Shown here one piece after another: positions 8,396-16,778 of a stretch of DNA of 47,675 nucleotides (its first letter is position 1; the number at the start of each line of letters is the position of its first letter). Below the pieces are notes generated by a model. That model saw nothing but the letters and a program-made list of their open reading frames with translations, was not told the origin of the DNA and did no database searches. The translations under genes and the position numbers were made by a program. Source of the stretch: UBA9715 sp964553375 (GTDB taxonomy: Bacteria > Actinomycetota > Coriobacteriia > Coriobacteriales > Eggerthellaceae); assembly GCA_964553375.1 (NCBI GenBank), contig CAZKKN010000009.1, forward strand, positions 1 to 47,675, given 5' to 3'.

Positions 8396-9727
8396 TTACG
8401 TCAGCGATGCAGCCGTACCACGCATCCTCGGCAAGGTGAAAGCCAGAACGCCAGCGATGAGCATCATGATGCCAACGATGAGATAGGCATAGCCTGCCTG
8501 CAGGGTCGCGTCCACAGCCAGACCGGCAACCCAAGGCCCCAGGTAGCGGCCGATGATGCAGATGGTGCTGATGAAACCGGTGCCCGTACCGCGGATGTCT
8601 GCGGGATAGATGTCTCCAGCCGCAGTCATGATAACCGTCACGATACCCGTGCACGCGGTGATAAGCGCAACGAACACATAGCAGGTCAGAAGCGACGGCT
8701 CGGAAGTGGTGAGCACGAAGAAATAGCCGAAACCGAACAGCGCGCAGAGCACAGCGGCCACAGCGATGACATTTTTGCGCTCCACCCTGTCTGAAAGGTT
8801 GCCGAAGATCTGCTCGGCGATGATCGTGCATATGCCAGCCCAAGTCAGACCCAGACTCGCTTCCGCCAGGCTGAAGCCCACGGATTGCACCGATACCACA
8901 TAGTATTGGGTCGCAGCCATGTATCCCACCTGGAAGACGATGTACATGATGCCGAAACGCCAGGTGAGGGGCATCTTCACCACGCGCATGAAGGCGCTCT
9001 CCCCTTGGGACTTCGCCTCTGCGGCCTCGGCTTTCTCCACTTCTTCCGCCTCGATGACCGGCTTAGGCGCTCCCTGGGTGCCAGCGGGGGCGCCATACGG
9101 AGCAAGGCCCATGGAAGCAGGATCATCCTTCACGCAGAAGAACACGATAGCTGCGATAGCCAAAAAGGCGATGCCGAAATAGATGAAGCCCATCTGCCAG
9201 CCGGAAGCGGCGATGATGATGGGAGCCACAATCCCCAAGATGATGCTCGCAACGTTGGCACCGGGCATGATGAGAGCCATGCCGAAACCGCGTTTATTCG
9301 GCGCGAACCAGCGGGCGACGAGCTTCGGGATGACAGCCATGAGCAAGCCCGCGGTACCGAATCCGGCCACACACCAGGTGACGATGGCCACCACAAGGCC
9401 CATATGGGCCGACAGGCCGAACAGGATCGTTCCGATCGCCGCCACCAAGCAGGCCAAGGTAAGCGAGAAACGTGCACCTTTCTTGTCGGCGAGCCATCCC
9501 CAGAAAAGCGAGAGGCCTGCATAGAACACCATGTAAAACGATGTGATCAAGCCAACCTCTGCATAGCTCACACCCAGCGTGTCGCGAATGGATTCCATAG
9601 ACACCGCAGGAAGGCGCTGACACGTGAGCACGATGAACTGCGTAAGGAAACCGCCTAGGCAAATGACGAAGGCGTAGCGGTTGACGCGGCGCTTCTGAGG
9701 CGCCTGGTCTTCTATAGTCTGAAGCAT
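8396..9727 (-). CDS. MFS transporter, OFA-like (second carrier of cluster A)
   Basis: A 443-aa major facilitator protein with 12 predicted helices and a central cytosolic loop rich in A and E (about 215-245). It is clearly paralogous to the MFS carrier two genes upstream: both share FLTQFIVL, QRLPA, TLGVSY.EVGLITS, the loop segment MGLAPYGAPAGTQ and a similar C-terminus (RGT...). The architecture resembles oxalate/formate-antiporter-type carriers of small organic acids; the substrate is unknown. AAGGAGG precedes the ATG. It is the last gene of the cluster A operon. The association with a molybdoenzyme suggests uptake of its substrate or export of its product. Confidence 0.85.
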   Translation of the reverse strand: MLQTIEDQAPQKRRVNRYAFVICLGGFLTQFIVLTCQRLPAVSMESIRDTLGVSYAEVGLITSFYMVFYAGLSLFWGWLADKKGARFSLTLACLVAAIGTILFGLSAHMGLVVAIVTWCVAGFGTAGLLMAVIPKLVARWFAPNKRGFGMALIMPGANVASIILGIVAPIIIAASGWQMGFIYFGIAFLAIAAIVFFCVKDDPASMGLAPYGAPAGTQGAPKPVIEAEEVEKAEAAEAKSQGESAFMRVVKMPLTWRFGIMYIVFQVGYMAATQYYVVSVQSVGFSLAEASLGLTWAGICTIIAEQIFGNLSDRVERKNVIAVAAVLCALFGFGYFFVLTTSEPSLLTCYVFVALITACTGIVTVIMTAAGDIYPADIRGTGTGFISTICIIGRYLGPWVAGLAVDATLQAGYAYLIVGIMMLIAGVLAFTLPRMRGTAASLT

Positions 9728-9772
9728 AATCTACCTCCTTCTATATTGCTCGATTCAGCGATCGAGATGAAC

Positions 9773-10231
9773 CTAAGCCCGATTACGACTGAATTTCCCA
9801 AGGATGCGATCGCGTTTCTCCTTGCGCTCGCTCTTACGACGCAATGCATCCCGTTCCTTTGAAGCCAAGGCCGCCTGAGTGAACTCCTCATGGAATCGTG
9901 CACCATGGAGTTCCTCAAGCTGGGCGGCCTCGCGCAAAGCTTCCTCGTTGGCAATGAGCCTGCGTGCCTTCTTCAGCAGCTTTGAAGGCACATAAATATC
10001 CACTCCGTAGTTCTTATCGCGGCTGGAGGGGATCATGATCCCGATCAACGGATGATTCATCTTCGTGGTGCCGCGGTCCACGCCGTAAAGCGGGATATCC
10101 GCCTCACGGAAAAGGTATGCCATACCATCGTATTGCCATTGCATGGTGATGTTCGCCAGAAAAGACCATGTGAGGCGTTTGAATTCCTCTATCTCCACCA
10201 TGGTGGTGAAACCCTTTTTCCTTTGAACCAT
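9773..10231 (-). CDS. Unknown 152-aa protein between two MFS carriers
   Basis: A small soluble protein with no family that I recognise. The N-terminal two thirds look globular (WSFLANITMQWQYDGMAYLF, then a segment around MIPSSRDKNYGVDIYVPSKL). The last 45 residues form a highly charged, K/R/E-rich helix (KERDALRRKSERKEKRDR), possibly a coiled coil or nucleic-acid-binding tail. The ATG at 10231 is supported by AAAGGAG six bases upstream. It is co-directional with, and sandwiched between, two paralogous MFS genes. Candidate roles are an accessory or regulatory protein for transport or substrate handling. No function is assigned. Confidence 0.75.
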   Translation of the reverse strand: MVQRKKGFTTMVEIEEFKRLTWSFLANITMQWQYDGMAYLFREADIPLYGVDRGTTKMNHPLIGIMIPSSRDKNYGVDIYVPSKLLKKARRLIANEEALREAAQLEELHGARFHEEFTQAALASKERDALRRKSERKEKRDRILGKFSRNRA

Positions 10232-10251
10232 CGAGGCTCCTTTCAGAGAAC

Positions 10252-10274
10252 GCCGGACGCCATAGGCGCCCGGC
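10252..10274 (-). other. Intercistronic hairpin
   Basis: GCCGG-A-CGCC, a 3-nt loop (ATA), then GGCG-C-CCGGC: a 9-bp stem with one mismatch in the short gap between the upstream MFS gene and the 152-aa gene. There is no T-run, so it is more likely an mRNA-stability or processing hairpin than a full terminator. Confidence 0.45.
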
Positions 10275-10287
10275 ACTTGAGGGAATC

Positions 10288-11604
10288 CTAGGAATCGGCT
10301 GCCACAGTACCGCGGGTCTTAGGCAGGGACAGGGCGATGAGAGCCGCTATCACCATGGCCACGGCGATGGGCACGTAAGCCCAAGCCACGTTTCCCATCA
10401 TGGAGTCGATGGCGAAGCCGGCCACTACGGGACCAGCGTAACGGCCGATGATGGAAAGGGTGCTGATAACGCCAGTACCCGTAGAGCGGATGTCGTCTTC
10501 GTAGCAGTCGCCAGCCGCAGACAGGATGGCGGTGGTAACGCCAGTGGAAGCGGTGATCAGCGCCACCAGGGCCCAGCAGAGGTACAGGGACGGCTCAGCG
10601 GCCTGAAGAGCGAAGAAGTACGCGATGCTCAGCACGGCGCACATGAACGAGCCGATGGCGATAACGCTCTTGCGCTCGATGTGGTCGGAGAGGTTACCCC
10701 AGATCTGGATGAAGATGATGGTGGCAACGCCGCCGATGGTCACGCCCAAACCTGCCTCTGCAGGGGTGAAGCCGGCAAAGGTCATGGATGCAGCGCAGTA
10801 GGCCATGGTGATCATGTAGCCGATCTGCCAAATGATGTACATGATGCCGAAATGCCAAGTGATGGGCATCTTGAGCACGCGCACCAGAGAGCCCTTGGAT
10901 TCTTGCTTTTCTTCTTTAAGCTTCTCCTCCACGACGGGCTTGGGAGCAACCTGGGTTCCCGCAGGGGCACCATAGGGAGCAAGGCCCATCTCCGCCGGGT
11001 CCTCCTTCACGCAGATCAGGATGAAAACGGCGATGATGGCAAAGAAGATACCAACGACGACGAAGCTCATCTGCCAACCGGTGCCCGCCACCAAGGCGGG
11101 GATGACCAGGCCCATGATGATGCTGGCAACATTTCCGCCGGGAGTCACGAGCGCCATGCCGAAACCGCGCTTTTCCGGGGCGAACCATTTTGCTATCAGC
11201 TTAGGCAATGTAGCCATGAACAAGCCTGCATTGCCGAAACCGGCGATACACCATACCGCAATAGCTATGATCAAACCGTATTGCGCCACCAGGCCGAAGA
11301 GAATCATGCCTATTGCCGCTACGGATGCGGCGATGGTCAGCGTCTTCTTCGCACCCAAGGCGTCGGCCATCTTACCCCAAACGAACGCGCCGCCCGCGTA
11401 GAACACGGTGAACCAAGAAGTGATGAGACCGACCTCCGTATAACTCACACCGAGGGTCTGGCGGATAGGCTCCAGGGTGAGGGCGGGGAGCCTTTGGCTG
11501 CCCAAAACGATGAACTGCGTCAGAAAACCGCCAAGGGCGATGATGAACGCATAGTTGAAAACCTTTTTCTTCCCATTCTCGGGCTGGGCTGACGTTTGCA
11601 GCAT
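10288..11604 (-). CDS. MFS transporter, OFA-like (first carrier of cluster A)
   Basis: A 438-aa, 12-helix major facilitator protein. It is a paralogue of the carrier at 8396-9727, with conserved blocks at the N-terminus (GGFLTQFIVL), helix 4-5 region (KWFAPEKRGFGMAL) and central loop (MGLAPYGAPAGTQ). The central loop is lysine/glutamate-rich. AGGAAGGAGGGG lies immediately before the ATG. Located directly after the ferredoxin subunit of the molybdoenzyme, it probably moves that enzyme's substrate or product. The substrate is not inferable. Confidence 0.85.
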   Translation of the reverse strand: MLQTSAQPENGKKKVFNYAFIIALGGFLTQFIVLGSQRLPALTLEPIRQTLGVSYTEVGLITSWFTVFYAGGAFVWGKMADALGAKKTLTIAASVAAIGMILFGLVAQYGLIIAIAVWCIAGFGNAGLFMATLPKLIAKWFAPEKRGFGMALVTPGGNVASIIMGLVIPALVAGTGWQMSFVVVGIFFAIIAVFILICVKEDPAEMGLAPYGAPAGTQVAPKPVVEEKLKEEKQESKGSLVRVLKMPITWHFGIMYIIWQIGYMITMAYCAASMTFAGFTPAEAGLGVTIGGVATIIFIQIWGNLSDHIERKSVIAIGSFMCAVLSIAYFFALQAAEPSLYLCWALVALITASTGVTTAILSAAGDCYEDDIRSTGTGVISTLSIIGRYAGPVVAGFAIDSMMGNVAWAYVPIAVAMVIAALIALSLPKTRGTVAADS

Positions 11605-11626
11605 AGCCCCTCCTTCCTATCGGTTG

Positions 11627-11655
11627 CCGTGCCCCGGAGCGGATCCGGGGCACGG
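11627..11655 (-). terminator. Hairpin between ferredoxin and MFS genes (possible attenuator)
   Basis: A perfect 12-bp stem, CCGTGCCCCGGA with TCCGGGGCACGG, and a GCGGA loop. It lies between the ferredoxin stop and the Shine-Dalgarno of the MFS gene. No T-run follows on the minus strand. It may protect the enzyme mRNA or reduce carrier expression relative to the enzyme, rather than stop transcription outright. Confidence 0.5.
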
Positions 11656-11663
11656 TAGAACTC

Positions 11664-11999
11664 CTAAGGCAGATGACAGCAAACCTTGTGCGGCCCCAGC
11701 TCAGCCATGCGAGCCGACACATCCTTCAAGGGAATCACCTCGATCACCGACGCCAGGCAGTGCAGCTCGCACAGGGGCTTTTTGCCTTCTGCGCGACGGT
11801 CGGCGCAAAGATCGCAGGCTCGGGAGAGCACCGGGATGTAGTCCCACTCCCAACCTTGCTCCATCTTCTTGGGGCCCAGTTCCTCAACTTTGATGCCCCA
11901 CTCATCGAGGGGCAGGCCCTTTTCTTTCCGACACGAAATCTCACAGGATCGGCATCCCGTGCAGTATTCGTAGTCGATGACCATTGCGTATTGATCCAT
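11664..11999 (-). CDS. Small 4Fe-4S ferredoxin subunit of the cluster A molybdoenzyme
   Basis: A 111-aa electron-transfer protein related to the DMSO-reductase B subunit but about half its usual length. It has one CxxCxxCxxxC group (CTGCRSCEISC) and one CxxC...CxxxC group (CDLC...CELHC), eight cysteines in all, enough for two 4Fe-4S clusters. There is no signal peptide, so it acts in the cytoplasm. The ATG at 11999 follows GGAGGT; the longer reading frame upstream runs into the catalytic gene and is not used. It probably passes electrons to the molybdopterin subunit encoded immediately upstream. Confidence 0.9.
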   Translation of the reverse strand: MDQYAMVIDYEYCTGCRSCEISCRKEKGLPLDEWGIKVEELGPKKMEQGWEWDYIPVLSRACDLCADRRAEGKKPLCELHCLASVIEVIPLKDVSARMAELGPHKVCCHLP

Positions 12000-12030
12000 T
12001 TCCCGCTTACCTCCTTTTCTTCGAGATGGA

Positions 12031-14313
12031 TTAATCGTCCAGGCTGTCCACCTTGTAGATTTTGCAGATGACGTTCTTGTAAGGAGCGCCATAGCCGGTC
12101 ACGCCGATGGACTCGTGGGGCGTGAGGTTGTTGGCGTTGGACTTCCAGTTGCCGAACAGATTGGGCTCTTCGCCCTCCTGCTCCGGATACCACCAGGCAT
12201 GCTCGATGTGGACGACGCGCGGATCCACCACCTCTTGCAATTGCGCCTTCTGAACGCAGCGGCCCACAGGGTTCTCGATAGCCACCCAATCGCCATCTTC
12301 GATGCCGTACTTCTTCGCGGTCTCGGGATGGATGGTCACCAGAGGCCACGGATTCATGGCGCGAAGCGAGGGGATCTGGCGATGCTCGGAGTGGAACATG
12401 GAGATGTTGCGGCCACCCGAGGTGAGCACCAAGGGGAACTCCTCTTTCACTTCTTCGGAGATCTCGTCGCTGTACGGGCTCAGCTCCGGCTCCTTGAAGT
12501 AAGGCAGGGCCTGCTCGCCGAACATGGGATAGATGCTCGACTTCAGCTCGATCAGGCCCGTGGGAGTATCGAATCCCGGCTCGCCATCGCCGCGGAGGTC
12601 ACCGGTCTCATACTTGCGATACTTGAAGTCCTGCTGATGCATGACCTCTTTTTGAAGCTCTTCCCAGCCCCAGTCATAAACAGTGTGGAGCTGCTCGGTG
12701 AAGAAGTCGCCCGGGGTCTCCCACGGCCAGAGTTCCGGCCGCAAACGCTTGCCCATGTCGAACATGATCTCCACATCGCTCTTCGTATCGCCGGGATCCA
12801 CGGCCTTATTCATGGCGCCGATGAAGTGGGTGTTGCGACCGAAGTGCGGCAGCACCACGCCATCGTGCTCGGCAAAGGTGGAAAGCGGAAGCACCACATC
12901 GGCCAAAGCCATGATGGACGCGTTCATGAAGATGTCGTTGGTCACATGGAAGTCCACCTTCATCATGGCATCATGCCAGCGCTTGGGAACGGCAGACATG
13001 CAGGAGAGCGGATTGGTCCCAACCCACCAGGCCATCTTCAAAGGATAGGGCGGCTCATCCATCTCAAGCCAATCGAGCAACGAGTCAGCCAGAACACCCG
13101 GCATAGCACCGCCGGAGTTGTAGCAGGAGTACTTGCCATCCAAATCCACGATGCGCTTCTCGCGAAGCTCTTCGGGAAGCGTGAGGATGGATTCGTAGCG
13201 CCATTTGCCGATGAAGCTCTCGGGACGAGCCAGGGTCACACCGCCAGGGATGTCGAAGTAGCCGCAAAGCGCCACGATAGCTAAGAACGTATGGCCTGCC
13301 TGAACGCCATTGCGAAGCGTGTCGATGGCCAAGCCCCACATGGCTGACGAAGGACGATGGGTGGCAAAGGCGCGTGCAGCGCCCCTGATGTCCTCAGGCG
13401 AAACCCAGCAAACCTCGGCGGCCCGCTCCGGCGTCCACTCCGCCACACACTCTGCGAAAGCGTCGAAGCCATAGCACCACTTCTCAACGAACTCATGGTC
13501 ATAGAGGTCCTCGCTGATGATCACGTTGGCCATGGCCATGGCCAGAGCCGCATCGGTGCCGGGGCGCAGCTGAAGATGCCACTCTGCGCGGGTAGCCAGC
13601 CAGGTAACACGCGGGTCCACCACGATGAGCTTCGAGCCGCGCTTCATAAGGTCGATGACCGCATGGCCGAAGAAGCCATCCCCGCTGGAGTAGATGGGAT
13701 TCTTACCCCAGAGCATGATGTATTTGGGCACCTCATAGCGCGGGTCGTCATAGCGATCCGGGAAGAACGCCGCGTAATCCAGCTCAGGATACCCGGCACC
13801 CAACTGATAGTTAGCGATGGTGCAGCGCGGGCCATAGCATGACGTTCCGCTGAGCACGTTGGCATTATTGGGAGACATGAGCACCGAGGAGGTGTAAGCA
13901 GGAGCGTAAAGGGTGCTTTCACGACCAGTGCCCGTGATGGTGAAGATGCTCTCGGGGCCGTAGTCAGCCCAGATCTCGCGCACCTTGCTCTCAATGAGAT
14001 CATAGGCCTCATCCCAGGTGACCTCCCGCCACGCATCTTTACCGCGATCCTTGGGGTCGCGGATCATAGGATGGGTGATGCGCTTGGGGCTGTACATAAC
14101 CTCATCGAGCGCAAGGCATCTCGGGCAAAGACGTCCCTGAGTGATAGGGCTTTCAGGGTCGCCCTCCACCTTCACTACCTTCCCATCTTTCACCGTGAGG
14201 TACATTGCGCACCCCACGGGATGGTCTCCCGGCGGAGACCATGCACAGGTGTGCACCTTCAACACACCGTCGCCTTCGTCGGTTATCCACTCTTTCGTCT
14301 CGATTTCTGTCAT
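12031..14313 (-). CDS. Molybdopterin-dependent oxidoreductase, DMSO reductase family (cluster A catalytic subunit)
   Basis: A 760-aa cytoplasmic catalytic subunit without a Tat signal. The order is an N-terminal Fe-S domain, the molybdopterin-binding core, and a C-terminal molydop-binding domain (from about 650, ending around ANNLTPHESIGVTGYGAPYKN). The Fe-S motif is non-canonical: by spacing, the usual CxxCxxxCx27C becomes P28, H31, C35 and C63, with extra cysteines at C23 and C66. C159 in SGTSCYGPR is a plausible molybdenum ligand. It shares blocks such as MKRGSKLIVVDPRVTWLA and SEDLYDHEFVEKWCYGFD with the two catalytic subunits of cluster B. Locus organisation is like Eggerthella/Gordonibacter catechol dehydroxylases; acetylene-hydratase- or transhydroxylase-like activities are alternatives. 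Confidence 0.88.
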   Translation of the reverse strand: MTEIETKEWITDEGDGVLKVHTCAWSPPGDHPVGCAMYLTVKDGKVVKVEGDPESPITQGRLCPRCLALDEVMYSPKRITHPMIRDPKDRGKDAWREVTWDEAYDLIESKVREIWADYGPESIFTITGTGRESTLYAPAYTSSVLMSPNNANVLSGTSCYGPRCTIANYQLGAGYPELDYAAFFPDRYDDPRYEVPKYIMLWGKNPIYSSGDGFFGHAVIDLMKRGSKLIVVDPRVTWLATRAEWHLQLRPGTDAALAMAMANVIISEDLYDHEFVEKWCYGFDAFAECVAEWTPERAAEVCWVSPEDIRGAARAFATHRPSSAMWGLAIDTLRNGVQAGHTFLAIVALCGYFDIPGGVTLARPESFIGKWRYESILTLPEELREKRIVDLDGKYSCYNSGGAMPGVLADSLLDWLEMDEPPYPLKMAWWVGTNPLSCMSAVPKRWHDAMMKVDFHVTNDIFMNASIMALADVVLPLSTFAEHDGVVLPHFGRNTHFIGAMNKAVDPGDTKSDVEIMFDMGKRLRPELWPWETPGDFFTEQLHTVYDWGWEELQKEVMHQQDFKYRKYETGDLRGDGEPGFDTPTGLIELKSSIYPMFGEQALPYFKEPELSPYSDEISEEVKEEFPLVLTSGGRNISMFHSEHRQIPSLRAMNPWPLVTIHPETAKKYGIEDGDWVAIENPVGRCVQKAQLQEVVDPRVVHIEHAWWYPEQEGEEPNLFGNWKSNANNLTPHESIGVTGYGAPYKNVICKIYKVDSLDD

Positions 14314-14366
14314 CTGACCTCTCCTTTCCTTCCTCTCGTTTCTTCTCTTCGCATTGGAGATCCAAC

Positions 14367-14627
14367 CTAGTTCTGAGATGGAGGCGCTATGGGCGGCTTC
14401 GGCTTATTGGGAGCATTGGGAGCAGCCGGGGCAGGAGCGCCAGAGACCGCCGTTGCCGTTGCTTGGCCGGGGACTGCGGTCTTCTTCTTCATTTCTTCGA
14501 CATAGGAGGCAATGTCTGCATCGCAAAATGGGCAGATGGGGGATATATTGCCCATGACCGCAGTGATCTTCTTCCCGCATTCGGGACATTCGATGGATGG
14601 CTCAGCACCCGGTGGTCTGAAACACAT
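14367..14627 (-). CDS. Small zinc-ribbon protein, first gene of cluster A operon
   Basis: An 86-aa protein beginning MCFRPPGAEP. It contains CPECGKKI and, 19 residues later, CPFCDADI: two CxxC knuckles that would bind one zinc ion. The C-terminus is low-complexity A/P-rich. The ATG at 14627 is preceded by AAGGAG. It sits 53 bp upstream of the molybdoenzyme gene, same strand, so it leads the operon. It belongs to a loose family with the proteins at 16352, 38115 and 38393, all of which start with M(P)C[YF] and carry two or more CxxC pairs. The function is unknown; redox or metal sensing, or partner binding to the regulator or enzyme, are possibilities. Confidence 0.8.
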   Translation of the reverse strand: MCFRPPGAEPSIECPECGKKITAVMGNISPICPFCDADIASYVEEMKKKTAVPGQATATAVSGAPAPAAPNAPNKPKPPIAPPSQN

Positions 14628-14688
14628 ATTTTTCTCCTTTTTTCTCGTAGGGGGATCGAGAACAGATTCCCTGTCTGCTCCCGCATCG

Positions 14689-14718
14689 ATCATAGAAGCG
14701 ATGAAACGGCGATGTAAC
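14689..14718 (-). promoter_or_regulatory. Putative sigma70 promoter of the cluster A operon
   Basis: On the minus strand GTTACA (14718-14713) is separated by 18 bp from TATGAT (14694-14689). A start site near 14682 would leave a leader of about 55 nt before the zinc-ribbon gene. The weak -35 fits a promoter that needs an activator. The dyad at 14756-14782 would be centred about 87 bp upstream of transcription start. Confidence 0.4.
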
Positions 14719-14755
14719 TGCATGGTTCATGGTGAAATGGACAAATCCCCAGTTG

Positions 14756-14782
14756 AAACCACCTACATGAACTACGTGGTTT
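14756..14782. promoter_or_regulatory. 27-bp dyad in the divergent LuxR/enzyme intergenic region
   Basis: AAACCAC and GTGGTTT form a perfect inverted repeat separated by 13 bp, with arm centres 20 bp apart (two helical turns). This is the geometry expected for a dimeric LuxR/GerE-type binding site. It lies between the divergent cluster A operon and the LuxR gene. Binding is inferred from position and symmetry only. Confidence 0.45.
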
Positions 14783-14902
14783 TGAAGAAAGAGGGCTTGC
14801 CGCACCCTATATGAGGCATGGGGAATCGGTTTTTGCGCCCTAAGGAATATCGTCTAGGAAGCTAAAATGTGAACGTGGCAATGGTTCTTGAGGGGGATAT
14901 AT

Positions 14903-16342
14903 ATGGGCATCGCTCGACTCGGCAAATTCCTCACACCGGTAGGCTTCGCCTTCTGCCTTGCCGGAGCGATGGAGCTCTCATGGCCCGGCGGCTTGAAGAT
15001 CCTATCCTTCAGTCCTTTGTATGGAGAGCTTGAGAGCTCGTTTCTTCTCCCGCAATTCTGCGCGTGCGCTCTGACCTATGGCGTATGGGCGATCAATGCG
15101 TGGCTTAGACCCGTAGCTAAGAAGCTGATATTCTCCATTGCCTCGTCCCTTATAACCGTGACAGGCGTGGTCAGCTTGAGTTTGCTTCTCGCCCTTAGCC
15201 GGGGAGACCCAGTTTTCTTCTCAATCACAGCGATTCTGATCGGGGCAGGGCTTTCAAGCAGCATCGTGACCTGGATCCGGATCTTCTCCACCAACGACTT
15301 CTATTACTCAAGCACCCGGATGGTCATCGCTGCTGCTCTGACGGCGGTAATCCAATTCGCCTTGAATCTGATGTCAAGCGCCCTAGCTTGGTATCTGCTT
15401 GCAGCAGTGTTGGTGGCCTCGTGCATAATGGCCCCTCTTTGCATCAGCGCACGGGACTTCTCGGACGAGGCTTTCCACCATCGTCCGTGCAAGGATAAAC
15501 AACGGTACTTGAAGCAGTTCAGCCGCCTTTGGCGTCCAGTGCTCTTCGCTCTGGCCACCGCCATCACTTGGGGCATGATGCAAGCTTACGGCAGCAGGGC
15601 GGCGGCTCCGGAAACCATGGATCTCTGCCTTAGCTTAGGGATGTTCCTCACATCGGTCACCCTGGCATTCCTCTGGTCGGTGTTCAACAACCGCTACGGC
15701 TTCATCCGGGTGTTTCGCATACTCACCTTGGTGTTCTTCATCGCGTTCATCACGTTTTTCGTCGTCGGCTCCCAAGCGGCATTCGCTTTGGTTACCTTCT
15801 CTTCCTACGCCTTCTCCCTGGCTTGGCTTTTGATGATGCTCATCTGTGCTCGTGACGCCCAGAACAAGGAAGTGCATCCCTTCATCGCCTGGGGCCTATT
15901 CGCCTCCTTGAGCACCATCTGCTCTGACCTCATCGGATATGAGGCGGGCTTCAAATTCGCCAGTTATTTCTCATCCGCAGCAGGCCTGCCCCTCGAAACG
16001 GTGCTGGCCTTGTTCTGCATCGCCGTTTTCTTCATTGTGCTCTATATCGATGATCATCGCTCCTCGGGAAAGAAGGAAACCCCCGAGTCGGCCGATGCCG
16101 CCGCTCAAAGCGTTGATGTCCTAGCGGAGCGCTGCAATGCCGTGGCCCAAACCTATAGCCTCTCCCCACGCGAGAGCGAAGTGTTCATGCTGCTCGCCCG
16201 AGGGCGCGATGTCTACCACATTAGCGAGGAGCTGTTCATCTCGACGAGCACCGTGCAGTTCCATTGCAAGAATATCTATCGCAAGCTGGACATCCATAGG
16301 AAGCAAGAACTCATCACCCTTGTGGATAATTTTGAGAAATAG
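14903..16342 (+). CDS. LuxR-family regulator with multi-helix membrane domain
   Basis: A 479-aa protein. Residues up to about 390 form some twelve hydrophobic helices, resembling an MFS-like or 7TM-like sensor. A short linker (SGKKETPESADAAAQS) leads to a C-terminal GerE/LuxR helix-turn-helix (about 415-479: LSPRESEVFMLLARGRDVYHISEELFIS, split across helices, ending TVQFHCKNIYRKL). Such membrane LuxR proteins are abundant in Eggerthella, where members control catechol dehydroxylase operons. The ATG at 14903 follows AGGGGG; an in-frame TTG at 14888 overlaps that site. It is divergent to the cluster A operon and probably activates it in response to substrate. Confidence 0.9.
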   Translation: MGIARLGKFLTPVGFAFCLAGAMELSWPGGLKILSFSPLYGELESSFLLPQFCACALTYGVWAINAWLRPVAKKLIFSIASSLITVTGVVSLSLLLALSRGDPVFFSITAILIGAGLSSSIVTWIRIFSTNDFYYSSTRMVIAAALTAVIQFALNLMSSALAWYLLAAVLVASCIMAPLCISARDFSDEAFHHRPCKDKQRYLKQFSRLWRPVLFALATAITWGMMQAYGSRAAAPETMDLCLSLGMFLTSVTLAFLWSVFNNRYGFIRVFRILTLVFFIAFITFFVVGSQAAFALVTFSSYAFSLAWLLMMLICARDAQNKEVHPFIAWGLFASLSTICSDLIGYEAGFKFASYFSSAAGLPLETVLALFCIAVFFIVLYIDDHRSSGKKETPESADAAAQSVDVLAERCNAVAQTYSLSPRESEVFMLLARGRDVYHISEELFISTSTVQFHCKNIYRKLDIHRKQELITLVDNFEK

Positions 16343-16351
16343 AGATACGCA

Positions 16352-16564
16352 ATGTGCTACCAATGTATCAACTGCGGCAAATGCAAGACCCTCCAACAAA
16401 AAATCAGCCTGATCCAATGCCCAACTTGCGGCAAACGAGCCGAACGGAACCTTGAACTCTGCCCCTCCTGCGGCAGCCCTTTATCCAGCGACGAATGCTC
16501 AACGGAATACGGTGGGGCCCGACCCACCAGTGCGCTGGAAAATCAGCCGAAGATTACGGACTGA
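16352..16564 (+). CDS. Small zinc-ribbon protein co-transcribed with the LuxR regulator
   Basis: A 70-aa cysteine-rich protein beginning MCYQCINCGKCK. CPTCGKR and CPSCGSP follow, giving at least eight cysteines in CxxC pairs. It begins only 9 bp after the LuxR stop, so translation coupling is likely; the ribosome binding site is weak (AGAGA). It resembles the two zinc-ribbon genes that follow the LysR regulator of cluster B. Rubredoxin-like or zinc-ribbon folding is expected; the role is unknown. Confidence 0.75.
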   Translation: MCYQCINCGKCKTLQQKISLIQCPTCGKRAERNLELCPSCGSPLSSDECSTEYGGARPTSALENQPKITD

Positions 16565-16570
16565 AGCGAA

Positions 16571-16743
16571 GCTTGTGGTCACGGAACGGATTAACTCGTC
16601 TGAAACCGTGCCATTCGCAGCTGGGTTCCGGCGCTGCCTTCATCGCTGCAAGACATAACCCCAGGTCAGAGGTTTTCCAAGAGTTTGCGGAGTCTGTTTC
16701 GGGCGGGCTTGCGGACGAGCTAAGCCGCTTTGTGACCACAAGC
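16571..16743. mobile_element. MITE-like element with terminal inverted repeats
   Basis: GCTTGTGGTCAC at 16571-16582 is the exact reverse complement of GTGACCACAAGC at 16732-16743. The similarity continues inward for about 25 further bases with scattered mismatches (the left arm reads CGGATTAACTCGTC and the right arm, reverse complemented, CGGCTTAGCTCGTC). The 173-bp unit contains no credible gene, and no clear target-site duplication is visible. It sits between convergent genes (zinc ribbon and hypD). It could be a MITE, a degenerate insertion sequence remnant, or a long RNA hairpin. Confidence 0.5.
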
Positions 16744-16778
16744 GTGTTGGGAATGCCCGAAATGCCCGTGATTCGTGG

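Noticed and set aside
8118..8843. Minus-strand frame covering the region upstream of cydA
   Set aside because: It overlaps the MFS gene in another frame and the operon terminator; composition is H/R/C-rich with no motif.
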